Counted from the stretch's first letter, positions 53,599 to 62,839 are shown. The stretch: 64,000 bases of DNA from Pedobacter caeni (GCF_900129215.1 NZ_FQUQ01000005.1:1-64000), one strand, 5' to 3'. Notes: generated from the sequence alone by a model not told the origin. A program made the numbers and translations.

Positions 53599-56316
53599 AT
53601 GAAAACCACCTCAACAGACCGAAGGGACTTTCTCAAGAAAGCTGGCTTGCTTACTGCAGGTTTCGCCTTTTTGCAATTCCCTGTCTGGGCAAAAAGTATT
53701 TTTGCTATAGACTATCCCAAACACAATATCCCTGAAGAAAAAAATATAGATCCTCAATGGTTAAAATCGCTTTATAACCGTGGGGAAAGAACTGCCTATC
53801 TGAAAAGCAGGAATGAACTGCGTTATATTGGCATGCCTGTTGGAGGTTTACATGCCGGAACGGTGTATGTTGGCGGAGATGGAAGACTTTGGCTTTGGCA
53901 GATTTACAATGAAACCTTTGAGGGGAATCAGGAAGGAATTGATCCTAAGGTGGTCAACTGGAATGATGGAACCTCCGTAAGAAAGATCCGGGTGAGGGAT
54001 GGTGCTGCCTATGTAGAGCCTACTATTGCGGGTAATAAACGGGTCCTGGACCAGGGTTTTGCGGTAAAGGTGGTCATCAATGGGAAAACCATTATAAAAG
54101 AACTGAATGAAGAGCATTGGGAAGAGGTGATTTTTACACCTGCTTATCCGATGGCCACCATCAGCTACCACAGCAAGGATTTTCCGCTGGCTGTTCAACT
54201 TAAAGTTTATTCCCCATTTATTCCTCTGGATGCGGCAGATTCTGCATTGCCGGCAACGGTATTGAGGCTGGAGGTTAAAAATACAACCAATAGTCCTGCA
54301 GAAGTTTCCCTGATCGGCTGGATGGAAAACGGAGTGAATAAATTAAGTGCTAAGGAAGGTGCCGGAAAACGCAAAAATGAAGGCAGTTCCACGGCAAACT
54401 CCAGTCATATTTTTTCAACTTTTGAGGGAACAGAAGAATTGGCTAAAGAAATAGACCATGGCAGCATGTGTTTCAGTTTTCATGGCAGCAACGCAAAGCG
54501 CTATGCGGCTTTCCAGCCCTGGCCGGTAAATGAACAAAGCTTCAAGACCCTGGTGGTGGAACAGGCTACTGCAATGGCTCCTGAAAAACTGGTTGGCGGG
54601 ATTGGCACCACCAAAAATCTTGCTCCCGGAAAATCTGTTACTGCCGATTACTCTGTAAGCTGGCATTTTAATAATGCCAATCCTAAACTGAAAAATCTGG
54701 TGAAAGATGCCGGAGAAGGTTATCAGTATGGTAAAAGGTTTAAAGATGCAAAAGCGGTAAGTGTTTATTTGAACGATCATTTCGGGAAGCTAACGACTAC
54801 AACTGAGCTTTGGGTGAAGACCTGGAACGATACCACTTTGCCACATTGGTTTATGGAGCGGACCTTTTTAAATATTGGTACCCTTGCTACCGCCAACACT
54901 TATAGATTTGCCGATGGAAGGTTCTGGAGCTGGGAAGGAGTGGGGGCTTGTGCCGGAACCTGTACCCATGTCTGGCAATATGCACATGCGGTTGCCCGCA
55001 TCTTTCCCGAGCTGGAAAGAGACTTGCGCCAGCGCGTAGATCTTGGACTTGGATTTAAAGAAGAAAGCGGGGCGATTATGTTCCGGGGGGAAAATGAAAC
55101 CCATCCGGCAATTGACGGACAGGCGGGGACGGTATTGCGCTTTTACCGGGAGCACCAGATGAATGCTGATGATTCCTTTTTGCGGACCAACTGGCCAAAG
55201 ATCAAAAAAGCAGTGGAATTTATGCTGGCTCAGGATAAAAACGGAGACGGGATGACCGATACGCCAATGGAAAATACATTGGATGCTGTCTGGGAAGGGG
55301 AGATTGCCTGGATTGTAGGTCTTTGTATTGCAGCGGCTAAAGCGGCGCAGCTGATGGCCGAAGAAATGGGCGACAAAACCTTTGCTCAGTTATGCGAAAC
55401 TTATGTCGCCAATGGACGTAAAAACATGGAAAAGGAACTCTTTAACGGAGAGTATTTTATCCACCGTCCCGATCCGGTACAGGGAAGAAAAAAATTAGGC
55501 TCGTACAATACCTGTCATATTGATCAGGTTTACGGACAAAGCTGGGCCTTCCAGGTTGGTCTGCCAAGGGTGCTGGCTAAAGATAAAGCAGTGGCCGCAC
55601 TGAAAGCATTGTGGAAATACAATTTCACGATGGATGTGGGCCCTTATATTAAAACCCATGTTGGTGGCCGTCCATATGCGCTTGAAGGAGAAGGCGGGAT
55701 GGTGATGAATACCAATCCTCATAACGAATCGCAGCCTTTCGGCGAAAATGTAACCTGGCAGCTGGGGTACTTTCATGAGTGTATGAGTGGATTTGAACAC
55801 CAGGTGGCTGCACATATGATGGCAGAAGGAATGGTTGGGGAAAGCCTCGTCTTGACCCGCGTAATCCAGGATCGTTACCATGCTTCAAAAAGAAACCCTT
55901 TTAACGAGATCGAATGTAGTGACCATTATGCCAGGGCAATGGCCAGTTATGGAACCTTTATCACAGCTTGCGGATTTACCTGTCATGGGCCGAAAGGAGA
56001 GCTGGGTTTTGCTCCGAAATGGAACAAAGGGGATTTCAAAACACCATTTACCACAGCCGAAGGATGGGGTACGTATGCGCAAAAGAAAACAGGAATGAAG
56101 CAGTTGCATAGCCTGAAAATGAGCTATGGAGAGTTGGCCCTGCAAAAGCTGACACTGGAGAGAATTGACAAGGGAGCATTGAAATCTGTGACAGCGACGC
56201 TGGATCAGGTCAAAGTGCCGCTGAGCTTTAAACAGCAGGGGGAGGTATTGGAATTGGTGTTTGATAAAAAGCTGATGATTAAGGAGAACCAAAGTTTAAA
56301 CCTGGTGTTTTCTTAA
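53599..56316 (+). CDS. GH116 (bile-acid beta-glucosidase/glucosylceramidase family) enzyme with Tat signal
   Basis: 905 residues. Twin-arginine signal DRRDFLKKAGLLTAGFAF (7-24). N-terminal beta-domain with IGMPVGGLHAGTVYVGGDGR, then the (alpha/alpha)6 catalytic domain: FWSWEGVGACAGTCTHVWQY, ELERDLRQRVDLGLGF, HPAIDGQAGTVLRFYREHQM, AQDKNGDGMTDTPMENTLD and NTCHIDQVYGQSWAFQVGLP, in which D642 matches the GH116 acid/base Asp. The family cleaves beta-glucosides, including glucosylceramide (GBA2), and some beta-xylosides or GlcNAc. Tat export implies folding in the cytoplasm. First gene after the PUL 3 susCD terminator, with copy C of the motif in front. Confidence 0.88.
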   Translation: MKTTSTDRRDFLKKAGLLTAGFAFLQFPVWAKSIFAIDYPKHNIPEEKNIDPQWLKSLYNRGERTAYLKSRNELRYIGMPVGGLHAGTVYVGGDGRLWLWQIYNETFEGNQEGIDPKVVNWNDGTSVRKIRVRDGAAYVEPTIAGNKRVLDQGFAVKVVINGKTIIKELNEEHWEEVIFTPAYPMATISYHSKDFPLAVQLKVYSPFIPLDAADSALPATVLRLEVKNTTNSPAEVSLIGWMENGVNKLSAKEGAGKRKNEGSSTANSSHIFSTFEGTEELAKEIDHGSMCFSFHGSNAKRYAAFQPWPVNEQSFKTLVVEQATAMAPEKLVGGIGTTKNLAPGKSVTADYSVSWHFNNANPKLKNLVKDAGEGYQYGKRFKDAKAVSVYLNDHFGKLTTTTELWVKTWNDTTLPHWFMERTFLNIGTLATANTYRFADGRFWSWEGVGACAGTCTHVWQYAHAVARIFPELERDLRQRVDLGLGFKEESGAIMFRGENETHPAIDGQAGTVLRFYREHQMNADDSFLRTNWPKIKKAVEFMLAQDKNGDGMTDTPMENTLDAVWEGEIAWIVGLCIAAAKAAQLMAEEMGDKTFAQLCETYVANGRKNMEKELFNGEYFIHRPDPVQGRKKLGSYNTCHIDQVYGQSWAFQVGLPRVLAKDKAVAALKALWKYNFTMDVGPYIKTHVGGRPYALEGEGGMVMNTNPHNESQPFGENVTWQLGYFHECMSGFEHQVAAHMMAEGMVGESLVLTRVIQDRYHASKRNPFNEIECSDHYARAMASYGTFITACGFTCHGPKGELGFAPKWNKGDFKTPFTTAEGWGTYAQKKTGMKQLHSLKMSYGELALQKLTLERIDKGALKSVTATLDQVKVPLSFKQQGEVLELVFDKKLMIKENQSLNLVFS

Positions 56317-56379
56317 TTCACCAAAGAATATATATGCATATGATCGCTTCATAACCGCTAAAACCACAAACATATCCTT

Positions 56380-56979
56380 ATGAAAGTATTATCAATAACT
56401 GCTTCTAAAGCAATGCTGATTTCAATTGGAATCAGCATTGCTTTCCTGAGTGCAGGATGTAACCCTCCAATGGATCAGAAAACAAACCTGATTCCTGAAA
56501 AAAACAGTAACAACTGGAAGCAGCAGTTTGATGAAAAATTGCCACTGCTAGGGCATAGGAACTGGATCCTTATCGTAGATAAAGCGTTCCCTGAGCAGAA
56601 TGCCCCGGGCATGGAATACATTTACGCCAATGAAGATCTTTTACCTGTGTTAAAACTGGTATTGGGTCAGGTGAACCAATCTACACATGTAAAACCGATC
56701 ATATACCGGGATAAAGAGCTGGATTTTATTAAAGAGGAGCAGGCCAAAGGGGTGACACAGTTTGTCCGGGATGCAAAGACCATGTTCGGTACACAAAGTG
56801 TACAAACCATTCTGCATGATGAGGTCTTTAAAAAATTAGATGCGGAATCAAAGTTGTTTAAAGTGTTGGTGATCAAAACGAATGAAACCATTCCTTACAC
56901 CTCTGTTTTCCTGCAACTGGATTGCGGATATTGGAATGGGGATAAAGAATTACAACTGCGAACAAACATGAAGAAATAG
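56380..56979 (+). CDS. RbsD/FucU-like mutarotase-fold lipoprotein
   Basis: 199 residues. Lipoprotein signal with lipobox LSAGC (C27). The mature part resembles RbsD/FucU proteins: LPLLGHRNWILIVDKAFPEQ corresponds to the GH-x(n)-I-V-D-x-x-F-P block holding the catalytic His of fucose mutarotase, and VLVIKTNETIPYTSVFLQLD to the C-terminal block of FucU. Family enzymes interconvert alpha and beta forms of fucose or pyran/furan forms of ribose and are cytoplasmic; a lipid-anchored form is unexpected. Its place between GH116 and the GH95 fucosidase suggests action on released L-fucose outside the inner membrane. The assignment is by motif only. Confidence 0.65.
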   Translation: MKVLSITASKAMLISIGISIAFLSAGCNPPMDQKTNLIPEKNSNNWKQQFDEKLPLLGHRNWILIVDKAFPEQNAPGMEYIYANEDLLPVLKLVLGQVNQSTHVKPIIYRDKELDFIKEEQAKGVTQFVRDAKTMFGTQSVQTILHDEVFKKLDAESKLFKVLVIKTNETIPYTSVFLQLDCGYWNGDKELQLRTNMKK

Positions 56980-57080
56980 TGGTGTAAAGCCAAAATCCCT
57001 TAATAATTTGACAAAAAGATAAATTTTCTGCTCGTTATTTGTGCCGTTCTTTGGGTAACACACCTGAAACCAAACCAAAT

Positions 57081-59540
57081 ATGAAGTTTTACCGGAACTT
57101 TTTTCTTTATGCAATTGGCCATACTTTCCTTTTTGCAATGAGTCATTCTGTCTATGGACAGTCTTCAGATATTCAAGTTTATTTTAAGAAACCGGCGGCC
57201 TCCTTTCAGGAGGCTTTGCCTTTAGGGAATGGCCGTTTAGGGGCCCTGATCGGAGGGAATCCTAATAAAGACCGGATTACATTGAATGAAATCTCCTTAT
57301 GGTCTGGCGGGGTGCAGGATGCCGATCATGAAAATGCACACCAATACCTGAAAGCCATTCAGGATTACCTGGTAAAAGGACAAAACAAAGAAGCGCAGGA
57401 GCTGCTGCAAAAGCAGTTTGTGGCAAAAGGAGCAGGTTCGGGCTCAGGAAACGGACAAAATGTCCCTTATGGCTGTTACCAGACCATGGGCGATCTGTTC
57501 ATCTCCTGGAAGGATACTACGACCGCTTATTTGGATTACCACAGAACGCTGAATCTGGAAAAAGCAATGGCGAGAACTACCTGGAAACGCAATGGGGTTA
57601 CCTATACACAGGAAGCGCTGATCAGCATTCCCGGAAACATCATGATGATCAGGATCACTGCCTCGCAAAAGGGAAAAATCAGCCTTTCCACCAGTATGAG
57701 CAGGAAAGAAAATGCCATTGTAGAAAGCAGGGGACAAGGTCTGGTGATGACCGGACAATTGCCAAATGGTAAAGCCGCCGGATTACGCTTTGCTGCAGGA
57801 TTACAGGTCCTGAACAAAGGTGGAAAGAAATCCATTAAAGGAAAGGAAATTGAAATCTTAAATGCCGACGAATGTATCCTGCTCTGGACGGCAGCTACAG
57901 ATTATAACATTGCTGATTACACCAAAAGAGGGGCAGACCCGGAGCAAGTTGTAAAAAACAACCTGCTTGAAGCAGCGAAACAAAGCCCCCTGCAATTAGA
58001 GAAAGCACATGTGAAAGCTTTTGGCAGTTTCTTCAACAGAAACCGTTTTTACCTTAAGGGGGCAAGCACAGAAGTTGCCACTTTAAGTACTCCCGAACGA
58101 TTAATCCGCTACGCAAAGCAATTGCCAGATCCTCAGTTTCCGGCATTGTATTATAATTTCGGACGTTATTTACTGATCTCTTCTTCGCAGCGGGGAAGCC
58201 TACCCGCCAACTTACAAGGACTTTGGGCAGAAGAATACCAGACGCCATGGAATGGAGATTACCATATGAACATCAATATCCAGATGAATTACTGGCTGGC
58301 GGAACCCACCGGATTAGGAGATCTGGCAGACCCATTACACCGCTTTATTGCCGGCCTGGTTAAACCCGGGATGAAAACTGCGAAAGCTTATTACAATGCT
58401 CCGGGATGGGTGGCACATGTGATTGCCAATCCCTGGGGCTACACTTCTCCGGGAGAAGGGGCAGAATGGGGCTCTACACTGACCGGAGGAGCATGGATGT
58501 GTGAACACATCTGGGAACATTATAAGTTTACCAACGATAAGGCCTTCCTCGCCAAATATTACCCTGTACTCAAGGAAGCGGCTAACTTTCTATCCGCTAT
58601 CCTCATTGAAGAACCGGAACATAAATGGCTGGTTACCGCGCCCTCCAATTCTCCGGAAAATACCTATATCATGCCAAATGGTTTTAAAGGACAAACTGCA
58701 ATGGGGCCAACGATGGACATGCAGATCTGCAGGGAAATTTTTGGTTACAGCATAGCCGCGGCAAAGATTTTAAATAAGGATCAGGACTGGGCAGGAAAGC
58801 TAAGCAACATCAGAGAGCGACTTGCCCCTAACCAGATCGGCGCTGCGGGAGATATCAATGAATGGCTGAACGACTGGAAAGATGCGGAGCCTCAGCACCG
58901 CCATACTTCTCAGTTGTATGGATTACATCCTTACGAAGAAATCACACCCTGGGGTAGTCCTGAACTGGCCAATGCTGCGCGGGAAACACTGAAACAAAGA
59001 GGCGATGGAGGAACAGGCTGGTCAAAAGCCTGGAAGATCAATTTCTGGGCAAGACTTGGTGACGGCGATCATGCTTTAAAACTATTTCAACAACTCGTAA
59101 CTCCTGTAGATCCAATGAGCAAACTGAACATGCATACCGGTGGAACCTATCCAAACCTTTTTTGTGCGCATCCGCCATTCCAGATTGACGGAAATTTTGG
59201 AGGAACAGCAGGAATTGCAGAAATGCTGATGCAAAGTCATGGGCAGGACAATGTGATCCGGATCTTGCCGGCATTACCTGCCAATGCAGACTGGAAAGAT
59301 GGAAGTGTGAAAGGAATGCGGGCCAGAAATGCTTTTGTGGTTGATTTCGAATGGCAAAATGCACAATTGAAAAGCGGTAAAATACTGGCTTTAAATGGCG
59401 GTGACTGTCGTGTTGCCTTACCTGAAAATACCCAGCTTAAAGATCAGCAAGGTAAAATCATTGCCCGGACAAAAGGTAAAGCCGAAGTACTCAGTTTTAA
59501 GGCTGCCAAAGGTTCTTCTTATAGCTTTCAACGTGACTAG
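57081..59540 (+). CDS. Secreted GH95 alpha-L-fucosidase/alpha-L-galactosidase (PUL 3)
   Basis: 819 residues from ATG 57081; the frame opens at 57039, but the signal peptide (MKFYRNFFLYAIG ... SVYGQ) and the AAACCAAACCAAAT leader set the later start. All GH95 landmarks are intact: ALPLGNGRLGALIGGN, NEISLWSGGVQDADHENAHQ, WNGDYHMNINIQMNYW, SPENTYIMP (acid Glu), PQHRHTSQLYGLHP and HPPFQIDGNFGGTAGIAEM (base Asp). It is clearly related to the PUL 2 enzyme and shows none of the changes of the divergent GH95-like protein of this PUL. It would trim terminal L-fucose or L-galactose before other enzymes act. Confidence 0.93.
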   Translation: MKFYRNFFLYAIGHTFLFAMSHSVYGQSSDIQVYFKKPAASFQEALPLGNGRLGALIGGNPNKDRITLNEISLWSGGVQDADHENAHQYLKAIQDYLVKGQNKEAQELLQKQFVAKGAGSGSGNGQNVPYGCYQTMGDLFISWKDTTTAYLDYHRTLNLEKAMARTTWKRNGVTYTQEALISIPGNIMMIRITASQKGKISLSTSMSRKENAIVESRGQGLVMTGQLPNGKAAGLRFAAGLQVLNKGGKKSIKGKEIEILNADECILLWTAATDYNIADYTKRGADPEQVVKNNLLEAAKQSPLQLEKAHVKAFGSFFNRNRFYLKGASTEVATLSTPERLIRYAKQLPDPQFPALYYNFGRYLLISSSQRGSLPANLQGLWAEEYQTPWNGDYHMNINIQMNYWLAEPTGLGDLADPLHRFIAGLVKPGMKTAKAYYNAPGWVAHVIANPWGYTSPGEGAEWGSTLTGGAWMCEHIWEHYKFTNDKAFLAKYYPVLKEAANFLSAILIEEPEHKWLVTAPSNSPENTYIMPNGFKGQTAMGPTMDMQICREIFGYSIAAAKILNKDQDWAGKLSNIRERLAPNQIGAAGDINEWLNDWKDAEPQHRHTSQLYGLHPYEEITPWGSPELANAARETLKQRGDGGTGWSKAWKINFWARLGDGDHALKLFQQLVTPVDPMSKLNMHTGGTYPNLFCAHPPFQIDGNFGGTAGIAEMLMQSHGQDNVIRILPALPANADWKDGSVKGMRARNAFVVDFEWQNAQLKSGKILALNGGDCRVALPENTQLKDQQGKIIARTKGKAEVLSFKAAKGSSYSFQRD

Positions 59541-59611
59541 CCGGGAATTATAAAAGGCCTTCTTATATTTATAGGAGTTAATGACCACTTCATCACAAAA
59601 AAAATACCTCA

Positions 59612-61123
59612 ATGAAAAAGATTCCCTTTTTGATCAGCTTAGCACTTTTGTCAACCGCTTTGTTTGCGCAGAAAAAACCGAATATCGTCATCATCGTTTC
59701 TGATGATCATGCGTTCCAGACGATCAGCGCTTATGGCAGTAAACTAATGCAAACCCCTAATATCGATCGGATTGCAAAAGAAGGGGTGTTGTTCAATAAG
59801 GCTTATGTGACCAATTCAATTTGTGGCCCGAGCAGGGCGGTTATTCTGACCGGGAAATACAGCCATAAGAACGGATTTAAAGACAATGACCATTCCAGGT
59901 TTGATGGCAATCAGGATTCTTTTGTCAAACAGCTGCAATCCGGAGGATACCAGACCGCATGGATAGGGAAATGGCATCTGGGAAGCAACCCGGAAGGATT
60001 TAACTACTGGCAGATCCTGCCCGATCAGGGAGATTATTACAATCCTGATTTTCTGATGATGGATGGCAGCAGAAAGAAAACAGAAGGTTATGTTTCCAAC
60101 CTGATAGAAGACGCTGCGGAAGATTGGATGGAGAAAAGAGACCTTGCTAAACCTTTCTGCCTGGTGATCGGACATAAGGCCACACACAGGTCCTGGATGC
60201 CCGATACTACAGATATGGGACGTTTTGAAAAGACAGATTTTCCAATGCCTGCAAATTTCTACGATACTTACCAGAACAGGGAAGCAGCAAAAGTTCAGGA
60301 CATGACGATTGATAAAACGATGACCCTGGGTTATGACCTGAAAATGCTTTCCTACAGCAAAAACGGAGAGCCCGCGGTGAACCGGATGAACAAAGCACAA
60401 CGTGCGAAATTCGATGCGTATTATCAACCCATAGAAGCTGATTTTAAAGCCGGAAAGCTCGAAGGAAAGGCACTTGTGGAATGGAAATACCAGCGCTACA
60501 TGAAAGATTACCTGAGCACTGCAGCTTCCCTGGACCGCAATATCGGACGTACCCTGGATTACCTTGATCGGCACAACCTAAAAGAAAATACGATTGTGGT
60601 TTATCTGTCAGATCAGGGGTTTTACATGGGAGAACATGGTTGGTTTGACAAACGTTTTATGTATGAAGAGTCTTTCAGGACGCCCATGATGATGCGTTAT
60701 CCGGGAATGATCAAAGCGGGAAGCAAATCAGAAGATTTTGTGATGAACCTGGACCTTGCCCCAACCATGCTTGATGCAGCAGGATTAACCCCGCCAAAAG
60801 AGGTACAAGGGAAATCTTTCTTGCCCTTGATCAAAGGAAAACCTACAGAAAAAGGCAGGGAGGTCATGTATTATCATTATTATGAAAATACCGTCCATTC
60901 TGTATCTCCACATTTTGGAATCAGGACAAAAAGATACAAGCTGATCCGTTTTTACGAACGGGTAAATGGCTGGGAGCTCTTTGACCTTCAAAAAGATCCT
61001 GCTGAAGAAAATAACCTCTTCGGTAAAAAAGGCTATGAGCAGCTAACTAAAGAATTAAAAGGAATGCTGAACGCGCAGATCCTAAAATATGACGATCAGG
61101 AAGCAGGCAAATTAATGGAATAA
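59612..61123 (+). CDS. Secreted S1-family sulfatase, Cys type
   Basis: 503 residues, signal peptide to ~20 (TALFAQ). Metal-binding NIVIIVSDDHAFQTIS (D31, D32), then the formylglycine signature C71-G-P-S-R75 in SICGPSRAVILTGKYSHKNG, YQTAWIGKWHLGS, VVYLSDQGFYMGEHGWFDKR and a C-terminal WELFDLQKDPAEENNL. C71 must be converted to formylglycine by a maturase that is not encoded in this window. It removes sulfate esters from a glycan or other sulfated substrate; the regiospecificity cannot be told. It starts 71 bp after the GH95 gene and implies that the PUL 3 substrate is at least partly sulfated. Confidence 0.94.
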   Translation: MKKIPFLISLALLSTALFAQKKPNIVIIVSDDHAFQTISAYGSKLMQTPNIDRIAKEGVLFNKAYVTNSICGPSRAVILTGKYSHKNGFKDNDHSRFDGNQDSFVKQLQSGGYQTAWIGKWHLGSNPEGFNYWQILPDQGDYYNPDFLMMDGSRKKTEGYVSNLIEDAAEDWMEKRDLAKPFCLVIGHKATHRSWMPDTTDMGRFEKTDFPMPANFYDTYQNREAAKVQDMTIDKTMTLGYDLKMLSYSKNGEPAVNRMNKAQRAKFDAYYQPIEADFKAGKLEGKALVEWKYQRYMKDYLSTAASLDRNIGRTLDYLDRHNLKENTIVVYLSDQGFYMGEHGWFDKRFMYEESFRTPMMMRYPGMIKAGSKSEDFVMNLDLAPTMLDAAGLTPPKEVQGKSFLPLIKGKPTEKGREVMYYHYYENTVHSVSPHFGIRTKRYKLIRFYERVNGWELFDLQKDPAEENNLFGKKGYEQLTKELKGMLNAQILKYDDQEAGKLME

Positions 61124-61140
61124 AACGCGATTTGAAATTT

Positions 61141-61156
61141 ACGCAAGCGTTTGCGT
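61141..61156. promoter_or_regulatory. LacI-like operator candidate before the GH109-like gene
   Basis: ACGCAAGCGTTTGCGT is a 16-bp palindrome with one mismatched pair and a central CG, the usual LacI-family operator form. No LacI-type regulator is encoded in the window. Confidence 0.4.
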
Positions 61157-61201
61157 TGAGATGGGACTAAAAGGGGAGAAGGGGAATCGTTATATTCGTT
61201 T

Positions 61202-61245
61202 TGAGAACGTTTTAAGAACGTTCTGAGAATGTTTTAAAAGAACAA
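61202..61245 (+). promoter_or_regulatory. Two 22-bp direct repeats with central GAACGTTC palindrome
   Basis: TGAGAACGTTTTAAGAAC at 61202-61219 recurs as TGAGAATGTTTTAAAAGAAC from 61224, with a 22-bp period (two helical turns). GAACGTTC lies at 61216-61223. The block is 24-67 bp before the GH109-like start. Confidence 0.5.
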
Positions 61246-61268
61246 TACTAACCAAACATAACCACCAA

Positions 61269-62687
61269 ATGAAACCGAACCGTAGAAAATTTTTACAAAC
61301 ACTAGCCATTGGATCCAGCGCCATGGCGATTGGGCTCCCTGGCTTCTCCAAAGATCCGGGAGCTGAAGAAGAGCTGATGGACCATTATGCCGGAACCGCG
61401 CCAAAATTTAACATGTGTGGCTATGCAGCACCGAAAATTGATAAAGTCCGCATTGGCTTTATTGGTCTTGGAATGCGCGGGCCAGGTGCCGTTGGACGAA
61501 TGTCATTCATTGAAGGAGTAGAGATTAAAGCCCTTTGTGATAAACTTCCGGAAAGGGCCACAGCTGCACAAAAAATTCTGGAAAAAAAGGGCCTTCCTAA
61601 AGCAAAAGAATATTCCGGTGAAAATGGCTGGAAAGAAATGATCGAAAAGGAAGACCTGGACCTGATTTATATCTGTAGTCCATGGCATTTACATACCCCA
61701 ATGGCAGTTTATGCCATGGAGCATGGAAAACATGCCGCTACGGAAGTTCCTGCGGCACTCACCCTGGAAGATTGCTGGAAACTGGTTGAAACCTCTGAAA
61801 AGACACGTAAGCATTGTATGATGCTGGAAAACTGCTGTTATGACTTCTTCGAAATGCTCACTTTAAACATGGTCCGCCAGGGAATGTTCGGGGAACTGAT
61901 CCATGCAGAAGGTGCTTATATCCACGATTTATTAGGCCTGAACTTCAATAAGAAAGGTTATGAAAGCATGTGGAGATTAAAAGAGAACATTGATTTCAAT
62001 GGTAATTTATATCCAACCCATGGTTTAGGGCCTATCGCTCAATGTATGAACATCAACAGGGGTGATAAAATGGATTACCTTGTTTCTGTATCCACCAATG
62101 ATTTTATGATGGGGAATGAAGCCAAAGAAAGAGCAAAAACAGACCCTTTCTACAATGAATTTGTAGGCAGAAACTACAGAGGGAATATGAATACCACAAC
62201 CATCAGGACCAGTAAAGGCAAAACCCTGATGCTGCAACATGATGTGACTTCTCCAAGACCTTATTCCAGAATCCATTTGTTAAGTGGTACGAAAGGATTT
62301 GCCAGCAAATGGCCGGATCCGGAACGCATCACCTTTGGTGAAGAATGGTTGAAGCCTGATGAACTGAAAAAATTATACGATACACATACCCCTCCCTTGA
62401 TCAAACATGTTGGAGAGATCGCGAAAAAAGTAGGCGGACATGGTGGAATGGACTTTATGATGGACTGGCGACTGATTGATTGTCTGCGCAACGGCCTGCC
62501 ATTGGATCAGGACGTGTACGATGCTGCAGCATGGAGTTGTATTGTACCATTGAGCAAGAAATCTGTTTCGAAAAGATCTGGCAGTGTAGATATTCCTGAT
62601 TTCACCAGAGGTGGATGGACGAGCAATAAACCTGTGGATTTAACACTCGATGGAGGCGGAAATACTACTGTGAGAAGTGTGAAATAA
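61269..62687 (+). CDS. Gfo/Idh/MocA-family protein, GH109-like, with Tat signal
   Basis: 472 residues. Twin-arginine signal NRRKFLQTLAIGSSAMAIG. The NAD-binding Rossmann fold begins with VRIGFIGLGMRGPGAVGRM, followed by ALCDKLPERATAA, YICSPWHLHTPMAVYAMEHG and KHAATEVPAALTLEDCW. The C-terminal domain has LENCCYDFFEMLTLNMVRQG, HAEGAYIHDLL and YPTHGLGPIAQCMNINRGD, the hallmarks of GH109 alpha-N-acetylgalactosaminidases, which hydrolyse through a transient NAD redox step. Some close relatives act on other sugars, so GalNAc is not certain. Separated from the sulfatase by 145 bp with its own operators, so it may be regulated apart from PUL 3. Confidence 0.87.
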   Translation: MKPNRRKFLQTLAIGSSAMAIGLPGFSKDPGAEEELMDHYAGTAPKFNMCGYAAPKIDKVRIGFIGLGMRGPGAVGRMSFIEGVEIKALCDKLPERATAAQKILEKKGLPKAKEYSGENGWKEMIEKEDLDLIYICSPWHLHTPMAVYAMEHGKHAATEVPAALTLEDCWKLVETSEKTRKHCMMLENCCYDFFEMLTLNMVRQGMFGELIHAEGAYIHDLLGLNFNKKGYESMWRLKENIDFNGNLYPTHGLGPIAQCMNINRGDKMDYLVSVSTNDFMMGNEAKERAKTDPFYNEFVGRNYRGNMNTTTIRTSKGKTLMLQHDVTSPRPYSRIHLLSGTKGFASKWPDPERITFGEEWLKPDELKKLYDTHTPPLIKHVGEIAKKVGGHGGMDFMMDWRLIDCLRNGLPLDQDVYDAAAWSCIVPLSKKSVSKRSGSVDIPDFTRGGWTSNKPVDLTLDGGGNTTVRSVK

Positions 62688-62711
62688 ACCCGGATAAAGC
62701 ATATTTATAAG

Positions 62712-62754
62712 AACCCCGGAATTGTCGCAAACGTTTGTGCAGTCCCGGGGTTTT
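62712..62754 (+). terminator. Terminator hairpin with nested palindrome
   Basis: Stem AACCCCGG (62712-62719) / CCGGGGTT (62745-62752) followed by TT. The loop itself holds a perfect CAAACGTTTG palindrome (62728-62737), similar to the LacI-like site before the gene. Confidence 0.75.
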
Positions 62755-62800
62755 GTCATATGAAAAACCTTTATGGATAGCTAGTGTTTAATGCTGGCTG

Positions 62801-62834
62801 TTTGTTGACAGACATTCAAAATATGATAACTTTG
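62801..62834 (+). promoter_or_regulatory. Full Bacteroidota promoter, leaderless candidate
   Basis: TTTG at 62801-62804 (or TTG at 62805-62807) with 22 (or 19) nt to TAACTTTG at 62827-62834, a perfect TAnnTTTG box, 5 nt before the ATG at 62840. Confidence 0.65.
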
Positions 62835-62839
62835 GTGAT

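Noticed and set aside
56985..56999. Reverse-strand GGATTTTGGCT near the GH95 gene as a fourth PUL 3 promoter motif
   Set aside because: It points away from the gene, and the second and third blocks are absent at the fixed distances.
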